Assembly (NCBI GenBank): GCA_938002965.1
Contig: CALKZY010000005.1
Location: forward strand, 1 to 64,000
Source of the DNA: an uncultured Acidimicrobiales bacterium
Lineage (GTDB): Bacteria > Actinomycetota > Acidimicrobiia > Acidimicrobiales > SZUA-35
DNA: 64,000 nucleotides
Direction of reading: 5' to 3'
Shown piece after piece: positions 42,280 through 50,002 of the stretch (the stretch's first letter is position 1; each line of letters opens with the position of its first letter). The position numbers and the translations under genes were made by a program. The notes beneath the pieces are model-generated. The model did not search any database. It had not been told where the DNA came from and saw nothing but the letters and a program-made list of their open reading frames with translations.

Positions 42280-43182
42280 GTGCACTCAAGTCCAGCCGTT
42301 GTCGGCCGATGCGTGCCCCGTATGGACAGCAAGATGGGTATGGATAGCGACATAGCCGATCACCTGCCCGCGCCCGGCTGGTATGAAGATCCATGGAACG
42401 CCTGCCGCCCCCGCTGGTGGGACGGGACGCAATGGACCGAGAACGGGCGACCGATGGTCGACGCCGCTGAGGAACCCACGTTCTCAAAATCCGTGCTGGC
42501 CGCTTACCGCAATGTTTCCATCGGCCGGGGTAGTGATGGTGGCGCCTCTCGCCCCTGGTGGCAGATGAGACGCTTCGTGGCTCCCGGCGGCGCTGTCGTG
42601 GGGTTGGCCGCCGTCACAGCGCTCTTCATGCTCGTCTCGTCAGACGGCCCGCCGGACCGATTGGCCAACCGAGATCCGGGAACCGTTCAGGTCTCCGTTT
42701 CCCTAGAACCGGAGAGGTCAACGACGACCGAGAGCTCGCCGGTCAGTACCTCGACAACAGCTCCTTCGACCTCCACGACCTCGGCGCCTGCTAGTTCAAC
42801 GTCGACGACGGCTCAGGCTTCCACCGTGCCGGCGCCAACCACTACGGCGGCCGTTCAGAAAACGACGGCTACGGCCCCGAAGTCGACAGCACCTAAGGCG
42901 AAGAGGTCGATCACGACCTCCAAGGTTGCAAGTACCAAGGTATCCACCACCAAGCCGGCTAAGGCCGGGTCGAGCAGCACGACAACGACCATGGCGGGTT
43001 CCACGAAGGCGACTCCCGCTCCGTCAACCGATTCAACGCCCACCACCGAATCCGCCGAGAAACCGGCCACGAGCGCCTCGACCGCTACGACGGTTAAGAC
43101 GGCAACGACTAGGGCACCGGCCAAGGCCACCACTACGACGGCGGCGCAGGGGGCACAGACGGAAGAACCCGCCGCGCCCTAA
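42280..43182 (+). CDS. DUF2510-domain membrane protein with a long Thr/Ser/Ala/Lys tail
   Basis: 300 residues from a GTG. A DUF2510 motif lies at about 30-58 (PAPGWYEDPWNACRPRWWDG then QWTENGRP). A single membrane helix lies at 103-120, and a low-complexity tail of ~150 residues made of Thr, Ser, Ala, Pro and Lys reaches the C terminus with no folded domain. The tail would lie outside the cell and might be glycosylated. The start is uncertain: ATG codons at 42322, 42334 and 42340 are in frame and each keeps the DUF2510 motif. It sits between tmm and tdm but points the other way, so no role in that pathway is implied. Confidence 0.65.
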   Translation: MHSSPAVVGRCVPRMDSKMGMDSDIADHLPAPGWYEDPWNACRPRWWDGTQWTENGRPMVDAAEEPTFSKSVLAAYRNVSIGRGSDGGASRPWWQMRRFVAPGGAVVGLAAVTALFMLVSSDGPPDRLANRDPGTVQVSVSLEPERSTTTESSPVSTSTTAPSTSTTSAPASSTSTTAQASTVPAPTTTAAVQKTTATAPKSTAPKAKRSITTSKVASTKVSTTKPAKAGSSSTTTTMAGSTKATPAPSTDSTPTTESAEKPATSASTATTVKTATTRAPAKATTTTAAQGAQTEEPAAP

Positions 43183-43202
43183 TGACGCACTAGCCGCTGA
43201 TC

Positions 43203-45548
43203 TCAGCCCCGAACTCTCGTTTTGTCAGGATCGTAGAACGGGAAGCGGACAACCTCAGCCGGAATGCGCTTTTGGTGGCCGTCGAGCTTGCCGACTTCTA
43301 CTTCGCTTCCCAGCTCACTGTGTTGCACCATTATTCGGCACAGGGCGATGTTCTTGCTCAGCGTTGGTGAGATTGTCCCGCTAGTGACTTCCCCAACCTG
43401 CTGTCGACCGATGAACACACCATCGCCGTTGGCCGCTGGTTCGCCACCGTTCAATTCCAGCCCCACCAAAGTCCGGTGTGGATTGGCTTTGCGGGAGACC
43501 AGGGCGTCGCGGCCGATGAAGTTATCGGGTTTCGATTTGAGGGGCACGGTGAATCCGATGCCGGCCTCGTAGGGGTCGGTCTGGTCGCAGAACTCGTAAC
43601 CGGCGAAAATGAGTCCGGCCTCAATGCGCAAGATGTCCAGGGCGTCCAGACCCATTGGTTTGATGCCGTGGCCTGCACCTGCCTCGAATACGGCGTCCCA
43701 CACCTCCGATGCTGCGGTTGGGTGGCAGAACACCTCGAAGCCAAGTTCGCCGGTGTAGCCGGTTCGAGATACAACAATTGGGATTCCCTGGGGACCGCCG
43801 ATCCGTCCGATGGTGAACCGGAACCAGCCGAGTTCTTCGATGGTGGGTTGGGGCGGCGGCGTCCAAACCACCTCTGTCAGGGTGGCTCGGCTAAGTGGCC
43901 CCTGGACCTGAATGTTGTGCAGCTCGTCAGTGCTGTTGCGGACCCAGGCTCGCAGGCCCCGCTCGGCCGCCTGCTGTCGAAGCCACAGCCCCGAGGCGTC
44001 GCTGCCACCAATCCAGCGGAAGTTCTCCCGGGCCAAGCGGAAGATGGTGCCGTCGTCGATCATGCCGCCGGTGTCGTAGCACATGGCGGTGTAGGACACT
44101 TGCCCGTCGGAGAGCTTGCGGACATTGCGGGTCAGGCAGGTCTGAACCAGTTCTTCGGCGTCGGGGCCGGTCACCTCATATTTGCGGAGCGGTGAGAGGT
44201 CGATGACAGCCACTGCTTCCCGGCAAGCCCAGTATTCGTCGACGGCGCCGGAGTTGGTGAACGAGTTGGCCAGCCAGAAACCCTGGTACTCGCTGAAGTT
44301 GCGGGTTAAGGCCGACGAGCGGGGATGGAACCCGGTCTCTCGGGTCAGTTCGGGATCGGCATCGGCGGACATGCGAAAGGCCATCGCTTTCTTGAACGTT
44401 TGTTTCTCGGGGTAGACCCGCACGGCAATATCGGTCGGGTCCCAGCCGTTGGCGGCATCGATGTCACACGGGCACGCGGTGGATACGCATACCAAGTCGG
44501 TAAGCGCCCGCAGGAGCACATAGTCGCCGGGGCGGGACCACGGCTCGTCCAGGTAGATCTGGTTGTTGTCATCGATGTTGGTGTTGTAGAAGAAGTTGAC
44601 TGCCTCCCATCCGGCACGGGGGGCCACGCCGTAGGGGCTGAGCTCGGCGTTCATGTTGTCGGTGCAGTTGACGTGACCGGGATAACCCATGTCGTCGTAG
44701 TACTTGCCGGCACAAGCCAGGTTGAAGGTGTCGTGGCGGCCAACGGTGTCCTGAACTACTTCGACCAGGGCGTTCATGGAGCCGTCGTAGAACTTGGAGT
44801 ACAAGCCCGGTCCCGGGTAGCTGGCTCCCATCAGGCTGCGAGTGACCGTGGCATCCAGGCATCGTTCCAGCGATGCGCCCTGTAATGCTCTGGCATCGAA
44901 TGCCTGGAAGTCAGAGCACTCCCGGCCTTCGATGTCGATGATTTGGATGTATTGTCCGGCTTTGACCTCGTAGGCCAGAGCGGTTCGCCGCTCTACAAAC
45001 AGATCCTGTGCCATGTCACCCAGCGGTAGCGGCAGCAGAGGAGACTCTTCGGCAGTCGGTTTGGTCGCCCGAGTCACGAACGCTAGTAGGGCGGTGGCGG
45101 GGTCTGGCTGGTGGGGGTCCATGGCCAGGCCGGGGGCGGTTACCACCACAACGGCCCGATCTGAGGCGGTGAAAGTTGCCGACTCTCCGGCCGGACTGGT
45201 GGAGTCGAATACGTCGGTCTTGATGGCGTCGGTCAGGTCGATTCCGACGATTTCCAATCCTTTTCGAACCCGTCGGGCATCGGTGATGTTGTGGCCGAGG
45301 ATTGCCTGAGTGCCGGTGGCCGGGCCGTCTGCTGGTTGAGCGAGTAGTGCGGGGGCTGGGCGGCCCGTGGCGTCGAACACCACCAGTTCGCAGACTTGGC
45401 GGCCCTCGACATTTCGGACTTCCAGGGTGTCGTCCGGCTCCAGGGCTATCACGGTGGCAGCCCGTCCGTTCACCCGGTAGCGCTCCACCCCAATCCCAAG
45501 TGTGGGGATGCCGGGCACCAGCAGCCGTGGTTCTCCAGCGATTGTCAT
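43203..45548 (-). CDS. tdm: Trimethylamine N-oxide demethylase type fusion protein (DUF1989 + GCV_T aminomethyltransferase)
   Basis: A 781-residue protein. The first ~370 residues hold DUF1989-type sequence in two parts, with a cysteine cluster CVSTACPC (354-361) and C279/C295 that could bind metal. Residues ~400-775 are a GCV_T/DmdA-like tetrahydrofolate domain (TGPDAEELVQTCLTRNVRKL, VSRTGYTGELGFEVFC, DILRIEAGLIFAGYEF). This two-part layout and length are those described for TMAO demethylase, which splits TMAO into dimethylamine and formaldehyde, captured on tetrahydrofolate. With tmm next door the chain TMA to TMAO to DMA is complete. A related urea-carboxylase-associated role is the main alternative. 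ATG follows GGAGG. Confidence 0.82.
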   Translation of the reverse strand: MTIAGEPRLLVPGIPTLGIGVERYRVNGRAATVIALEPDDTLEVRNVEGRQVCELVVFDATGRPAPALLAQPADGPATGTQAILGHNITDARRVRKGLEIVGIDLTDAIKTDVFDSTSPAGESATFTASDRAVVVVTAPGLAMDPHQPDPATALLAFVTRATKPTAEESPLLPLPLGDMAQDLFVERRTALAYEVKAGQYIQIIDIEGRECSDFQAFDARALQGASLERCLDATVTRSLMGASYPGPGLYSKFYDGSMNALVEVVQDTVGRHDTFNLACAGKYYDDMGYPGHVNCTDNMNAELSPYGVAPRAGWEAVNFFYNTNIDDNNQIYLDEPWSRPGDYVLLRALTDLVCVSTACPCDIDAANGWDPTDIAVRVYPEKQTFKKAMAFRMSADADPELTRETGFHPRSSALTRNFSEYQGFWLANSFTNSGAVDEYWACREAVAVIDLSPLRKYEVTGPDAEELVQTCLTRNVRKLSDGQVSYTAMCYDTGGMIDDGTIFRLARENFRWIGGSDASGLWLRQQAAERGLRAWVRNSTDELHNIQVQGPLSRATLTEVVWTPPPQPTIEELGWFRFTIGRIGGPQGIPIVVSRTGYTGELGFEVFCHPTAASEVWDAVFEAGAGHGIKPMGLDALDILRIEAGLIFAGYEFCDQTDPYEAGIGFTVPLKSKPDNFIGRDALVSRKANPHRTLVGLELNGGEPAANGDGVFIGRQQVGEVTSGTISPTLSKNIALCRIMVQHSELGSEVEVGKLDGHQKRIPAEVVRFPFYDPDKTRVRG

Positions 45549-45683
45549 CTAGCGCCTCCGCCTGCCCGTGTGGTTGTTGTTGACTATCCGCTCCGATTGT
45601 CGCGCCGATCATTGGAATGCGGTAATCGAGGTAGTGATGCCCTCCGCCAGAGGAAAGTAAAACCCGGCCTTCCGCCCGTAGTT

Positions 45684-45698
45684 AAGGTTTCTCCAAGA
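45684..45698 (+). repeat. 15-base motif shared by the two selenolipoprotein genes (copy 1)
   Basis: AAGGTTTCTCCAAGA, 32 bases before the ATG at 45730. The identical 15 bases lie at 47665-47679 before the paralogous gene. It may be a regulator or sigma-factor site, or only a remnant of the duplication. Confidence 0.6.
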
Positions 45699-45729
45699 GT
45701 CCGTTGGTTGTGGTTTGAAGTAGATCCTG

Positions 45730-46851
45730 ATGACTAACGCTTGGGCGGTGGACGCAGATGTGGCGAAGACGACCTCCCGGCTGGTGATGGCCGAGCAGCG
45801 TCGCAAGCTCGGCCTCGTGGCCGTGGCCGTGGCCGTGCTGTCGTTCGTGGCGGCCGGGTGCTCGTCTGATGAAGCCGATGTCGTAGCTCAAGAACTGACA
45901 GCCACAGAAGTTACCGAAGAAGCTACGGGCGACGAACAAGTCCCTGAGGCGTCGGCTGACCTTGACGGCGAGCCAGCTCCAGTGGACCTAGCCCCGGTCG
46001 AACCAGGAGGCAGCCCTCCGCAGAGTGTCTTGGTAGTGCTGTCCGATGGTGTCGCCGTCGCTGACGATGCTGACGATGCTGACACGGCTAGCACCGACGC
46101 GGACACGACGTCAGCAACCACAGTTGATACGCCGACAACAGCGGCCGCCGATTCCAGCGATGATCCAACATCGACGACGGCGGCGTCAACCCAGCAGGTT
46201 TCGACCACGGCAAAGGCGGGGACAACCGAGCAAGCGCCGACGACCCGGCCTCCAACATCAGCCCAGCCGACGACGGCTGCACCGACGACAGTCCGGCCGA
46301 CAACAGCTGTGCCGACGACAGCCCGGCCAGCAACCACCAAGCAGACAACTACTACAAGGCCCCCGACAACGGCAGCGCCGACAACGAGACCGCCGGCCAC
46401 GACTGCGAGTACGACGACCACGACCCAACGACCGCCCAGCATCGTGTTCCCCGACGATGAAGTGGTGATGGCCTCATCTGGAGCACAGACCACGTTCTCA
46501 GCGCAGGTGGCGGGATCAACTCCGGTTGTTGTCTGGTTCTGGTTACCCGGTTGAGGCATCTGCGTCTATGATGCGCCCCAAGTCGAGCAGTTCGCTCGAC
46601 AGAACGCCAGCAAGGCCAAAGTAGTCAGCATCGGGTTTCAGTCCGACCTTGAGGCATCCCGCAAGTGGGCTCAAGATCACGGTCAGAACAACGTCATCGG
46701 GATGGTCGACGACGACAATGGCGTTGTCAACCATTACGGCAGTGTTCGCTTGTTCCCTGGCTGGATATTGCTCGACAGCTCGGGCAATCTCGTGACCAGC
46801 GGCAGCAGGTTCGACGGCAGCGTACAAAGCGCTTTGGACGGACTGAACTAG
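45730..46851 (+). CDS. Thioredoxin-fold lipoprotein with in-frame TGA, predicted selenoprotein (U-G-I-C), copy 1
   Basis: Read through TGA 46552-46554 this is 373 residues. It has a lipoprotein signal (lipobox Cys C44), then acidic sequence with SVLVVLSDG, then a long Thr/Ala/Pro-rich linker to about 230. A thioredoxin-like domain follows, in which VVVWFWLPG is followed by U275-G-I-C278-VYDAP. The frame then runs open to TAG 46849-46851 with typical strands (KAKVVSIGF, LFPGWILLDSSGNL). TGA stands at the first Cys of CxxC, so selenocysteine is inferred. A start at ATG 45787 would shorten the pre-signal part. The protein is the paralogue of that at 47732 (similar order, same linker type, same TGA position). 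It should act outside the membrane as a thiol-disulfide or peroxide-linked oxidoreductase. Confidence 0.88.
46582..46600 (+). promoter_or_regulatory. SECIS-like hairpin, copy 1
   Basis: GTCGAGC-agttc-GCTCGAC is a perfect seven-pair stem with a five-base loop, 27 bases after TGA 46554 (loop begins 34 bases after it). The loop's first two bases include a G, as bacterial SECIS elements need. The paralogue has the same stem with the third pair C-G changed to T-A. Confidence 0.65.
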
Positions 46852-46868
46852 CAGCCCGTCAGAGTCGG

Positions 46869-47513
46869 TTACGTACTTTCGGGGTAAACCTTGATCGAGA
46901 GAAACCGAACCGGTGTGGACAAGATGGCCACCGGGCCGTGGGCCACTTCACCGTGGATTTGCATGGTGTCACCGGCATCCAACTTGTAGCTGGCTGAGCC
47001 GTACCCGTATTCCATCGAGCCTTCGAGCACGTGGAGAAACTCAACACCTTGGTGCTGATAGAGCGGGAAGTGCTCATCGTCGGCGGTCACCGTTGTCAGC
47101 ATGGCTTCGATCGACCGGGTAGGTCCTCGTAGCGAGCCCAGATCCTGGTAGATCCTGTTCGGGCTGCTGCCTTCGTGAAGGATTTCTTGGCCCGCGCCTG
47201 ATTTGGTGATAACCAAGTCATGTTCTTCGTCCAGCCCGCGAAACAAAGCGGTGAGCGGAACGCCTGCCGCCCGAGCAAGGTTGACCAGGGTGTTGAGACT
47301 GGGGGCGGTCTGGGCGTGTTCGATCTTGGACAACATGCCGAGCGAGATATTCGCTTCCTCGGCGAAGCGAGCCATTGTCATGGCCCGGGCCAGACGAAGT
47401 TGTCGCACCCGACTGCCAACGGCGCGACAGACCTCGTCGGACAACGCGTGGCTATCATGCTCGTCGCGTTCGATAGCACTACGTTGGCCGTTGGAACCGG
47501 TTGATTTCGTCAT
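46869..47513 (-). CDS. XRE-family regulator with C-terminal cupin sensor
   Basis: 214 residues. The helix-turn-helix is at about 32-85 (VGSRVRQLRLARAMTMARFAEEANIS then MLSKIEHAQ). The cupin domain at ~120-205 has QHQGVEFLHVLEGSMEYGYG and LDAGDTMQIHGEVAHGPV. This arrangement belongs to regulators that sense small ligands (PuuR/SutR-like). It sits between the two selenolipoprotein paralogues on the opposite strand. It could control either or both, but nothing in the sequence proves it. Confidence 0.88.
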   Translation of the reverse strand: MTKSTGSNGQRSAIERDEHDSHALSDEVCRAVGSRVRQLRLARAMTMARFAEEANISLGMLSKIEHAQTAPSLNTLVNLARAAGVPLTALFRGLDEEHDLVITKSGAGQEILHEGSSPNRIYQDLGSLRGPTRSIEAMLTTVTADDEHFPLYQHQGVEFLHVLEGSMEYGYGSASYKLDAGDTMQIHGEVAHGPVAILSTPVRFLSIKVYPEST

Positions 47514-47664
47514 GGGTTGAAAGCGATCAAAGTCGTAGTTACGAGCCTACTAAACATTGCTAGCTCTTAGTAAGTGGCTTCTAGCCAGGTGTAGTTAGCT
47601 GGTCGTCGAGCTTGTCGATGGGTAGATCTAATGACTCATCTCTTTCCCACCGCGCCGGTCTTTA

Positions 47665-47679
47665 AAGGTTTCTCCAAGA
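47665..47679 (+). repeat. 15-base motif shared by the two selenolipoprotein genes (copy 2)
   Basis: Identical to 45684-45698. It starts 67 bases before ATG 47732. Confidence 0.6.
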
Positions 47680-47731
47680 TTCCCGAATGGCTCTGGCTAC
47701 TGGCCGTAGCGGCGAGTAGCGTTTGTGGGCG

Positions 47732-48661
47732 ATGACACAAGGGCGGACAAGAATACTGAGTGGCACGGGCTTCGCCGCTTTGATGATTCTCTTCGCCGCC
47801 TGTTCCGGTAGCGGCGATGTTGTCGCTAACGATTTCTCCGAGCAACTGTCGGCCGATGCCCAGGTGGCAGCAGATGGGGTCGAAGCGGCGACGCAAGCCG
47901 ACACGATCGAACCTGAATCGCTGGCTCTGCCGGAACCGCAGGAGTCAACCCAGCAGAGCGTTTTAGTCGTATTGGCCGATGGTGACTCCAATGGTGCGGC
48001 GTTAAGCGAAGATTCAACTGCGGATCAGACTTCCACTACCACCAGCACAACCGCGGCAACGTCAAGCGAAACGACGGCCTCGTCGGTGGTATCAACCACG
48101 GTTCAGGCAACGGTCGCCACCACTGGGCAGACGGCGACAACGGCAGCCCCGACAACCGCAGCACCGGCGACAGCTGCCCCAACGACGGCGGCACCGACGA
48201 CAGCAGCCCCGACGACTACGACCAGTCCCCCGACCACGCAGCCGCCAGGCAACTCATCGTTCCCCGACGACAACGTCCTTATGGTGGCCTCGGGGGCCGA
48301 GGCTACGTTCTCTTCGCAAGTGGCGAATTCGGGCCCGGTAGTGATCTGGTTCTGGTTACCCGGTTGAGGTATTTGCGTGCGTGAAGCACCTTTCGTTGAG
48401 CAGTTGGCTCAACAAAATAGTGGGAAAGCCAAAGTAGTCAGCATCGGATTCAGGGCCGATCTTGCCGTCTCCCAGAAGTGGGCCTCCGACTACGGCCTCA
48501 ACACCCCGGTGGGCATGGTTGACGACGACAACGGTGTAGCCTTCCACTACGACTTGTACCGGTTCCCCGGTTGGTTGCTTCTCGATAGCTCAGGCAATCT
48601 GGCCGCTCAGGGCACCCGTTTCGACCAGAGCGTACAAGCCGCAATCGACGCTCTCGGCTAG
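47732..48661 (+). CDS. Thioredoxin-fold lipoprotein with in-frame TGA, predicted selenoprotein (U-G-I-C), copy 2
   Basis: 309 residues when TGA 48365-48367 is read through. The lipoprotein signal ends ALMILFAAC (C24). An acidic part containing SVLVVLADG is followed by a Thr/Ala/Pro linker with PTTAA repeats. The thioredoxin domain then reads VVIWFWLPG, U212-G-I-C215, VREAPFVEQLAQ, and ends in LLLDSSGNL and DALG. The frame downstream of TGA is open to TAG 48659-48661, and its residues match copy 1 closely, which would not persist in a dead gene. Start: ATG 47732 was chosen. A TTG at 47723 lies in frame. TAGCGT at 47717-47722 may be the -10 box. Confidence 0.88.
48395..48413 (+). promoter_or_regulatory. 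SECIS-like hairpin, copy 2
   Basis: GTTGAGC-agttg-GCTCAAC is a perfect seven-pair stem, 27 bases after TGA 48367, as in copy 1. The pair-three change (C-G to T-A) keeps pairing and costs an Arg to Gln change in the protein, which favours selection on RNA. A nearer stem (GTGC-gtgaa-GCAC, about 48379-48391) is an alternative. Confidence 0.65.
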
Positions 48662-48721
48662 TGACGCAACACGACGGTCAAACGATCGTTTCGGCCACGT
48701 ACAACTTCCACTTCGCCTCCG

Positions 48722-48727
48722 TAGAGT
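48722..48727 (+). promoter_or_regulatory. -10 box for leaderless nucleoside-hydrolase-like gene
   Basis: TAGAGT ends six bases before GTG 48734. Confidence 0.6.
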
Positions 48728-48733
48728 GAGTCG

Positions 48734-50002
48734 GTGAGGTTCGCCCCCGTCCGCCGGTGGAAGAGTGCCGCAGTGCCTCTGAAGGGCCTTATGGCCTTTG
48801 TTCTGCTTGGCTTTCTCCTTGCGGCGTGCGGCACCGGTGGCGATCCGGTTCTTGTTCAACAGTCGCCGACCTCAGCGTCATCGTCGACAACAACAACAAC
48901 AACGACCATTGAAACCATCGCGGTGGTGGAGACCACACTGCCGTCATTGGACGTTGGCGGTTTCGCTCCCGTCAGTACCGTTCCAGTCGACACCCGGCCG
49001 ATCGTCATCTACGACACCGACATGGGTCCTGACGTGGACGATGTATTGGCGTTGGCCATACTGCACAACTATGCCGGCCAGGGCCTTATCGAGATCGGAG
49101 CGATTACCGTCTCGCGAAACTCCGTACCGGGCGCTCGCTACGCCGACGTTGTCAACACGTTCTACGGCCGCCCGGACATTCCGATTGGTATCCACAAGTC
49201 GTCCTATGTGAAGTTCGACGATTCAACACTCTTCACCGCCAAAGCCGACAGCTGGTCACACGAGTTGGATACGGCCGGTCTGGAAGACGGCTTCAAGGTT
49301 CAGCGTCGCGTCATTGCCGATGCGTTGGAGGCCGAACGAGACGTCATCGTCGTACAAACCGGCTTTTCTGGAAACCTGGCTGACCTGTTAAAGAGCGAAG
49401 CTGACGACATCTCCGATCTCAACGGCATCGATCTAGTGGCTGAAGCGGTGTCGGTGCTGTCGATCATGGCAGGTTCAATCGAGCGAAACATGGTCGAATT
49501 CAACGTCGAGCGCGACATCGGCAGCGCCCGCTATTTGTTCTGGAAGTGGCCGACCAAGCTGGTCTTGTCGCCGTTTGAGCTCGGCGATCAGCTGCACTAC
49601 CCGTACTCCTCCATCACCAGCGACTACAACTGGGTTGACCGGCACCCGGTTCGAGAGGCGTACGAGTACAAGAACCTCACCTGGCATCGGCAGGTCCCGC
49701 CGTACTACGACATGAAATCGTGGGACCTAACGTCGGTCATGTGGGCTGTCGAGCAAGACTCCCCTCGCTTCAAGATCTCTGAAGCCGGGTTGGTGACCGT
49801 GGGTGAAGACGGCAGGACCGCGTTCCGCCCCGGCGAGGGCAACGGACAGCGGCAGGACTACGTCTTGGACCGGTCGAACGAGTACAGCGAACAGGAACGC
49901 CAGGCAATCATCGATGAGATGGTCGATCTTGTCAGCTTCCAGCCGCAGCCGGACTTGGAACGAGATCCTGCTCCGGATCCCGCTGATCAGGATTCAGAAT
50001 AA
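48734..50002 (+). CDS. Nucleoside-hydrolase-like lipoprotein
   Basis: 422 residues. A lipoprotein signal ends LLGFLLAAC (C32), then a Ser/Thr linker. The catalytic-type domain opens with IYDTDMGPDVDDVLALAILHN, the DxDxxxDD calcium site of inosine-uridine-preferring nucleoside hydrolases. A later segment has VVQTGFSGNLADLL and MAGSIERNMVEFNVERD, at the place where the family has its NxxxE/D pocket. It ends in an acidic Pro/Asp tail. It would hydrolyse a nucleoside or another N-glycoside outside the membrane, which is unusual for the family. Substrate residues are only partly conserved. Its last 71 bases overlap the convergent MFS gene. Confidence 0.82.
   Translation: MRFAPVRRWKSAAVPLKGLMAFVLLGFLLAACGTGGDPVLVQQSPTSASSSTTTTTTTIETIAVVETTLPSLDVGGFAPVSTVPVDTRPIVIYDTDMGPDVDDVLALAILHNYAGQGLIEIGAITVSRNSVPGARYADVVNTFYGRPDIPIGIHKSSYVKFDDSTLFTAKADSWSHELDTAGLEDGFKVQRRVIADALEAERDVIVVQTGFSGNLADLLKSEADDISDLNGIDLVAEAVSVLSIMAGSIERNMVEFNVERDIGSARYLFWKWPTKLVLSPFELGDQLHYPYSSITSDYNWVDRHPVREAYEYKNLTWHRQVPPYYDMKSWDLTSVMWAVEQDSPRFKISEAGLVTVGEDGRTAFRPGEGNGQRQDYVLDRSNEYSEQERQAIIDEMVDLVSFQPQPDLERDPAPDPADQDSE

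Noticed and set aside
42720-43170. Thr/Ser/Lys-rich segment considered as an assembly artefact
   Set aside because: It is in frame with a DUF2510 and membrane segment, and similar tails occur in other secreted proteins in the window.
43476-44195. 239-codon plus-strand frame opposite the tdm-type gene
   Set aside because: Antisense to a well-supported GCV_T domain.
46100-46430. Repetitive ACG/GCC-rich stretch considered as a CRISPR or satellite
   Set aside because: It codes for the Thr/Ala/Pro linker of a lipoprotein. The units are irregular and there are no spacers.
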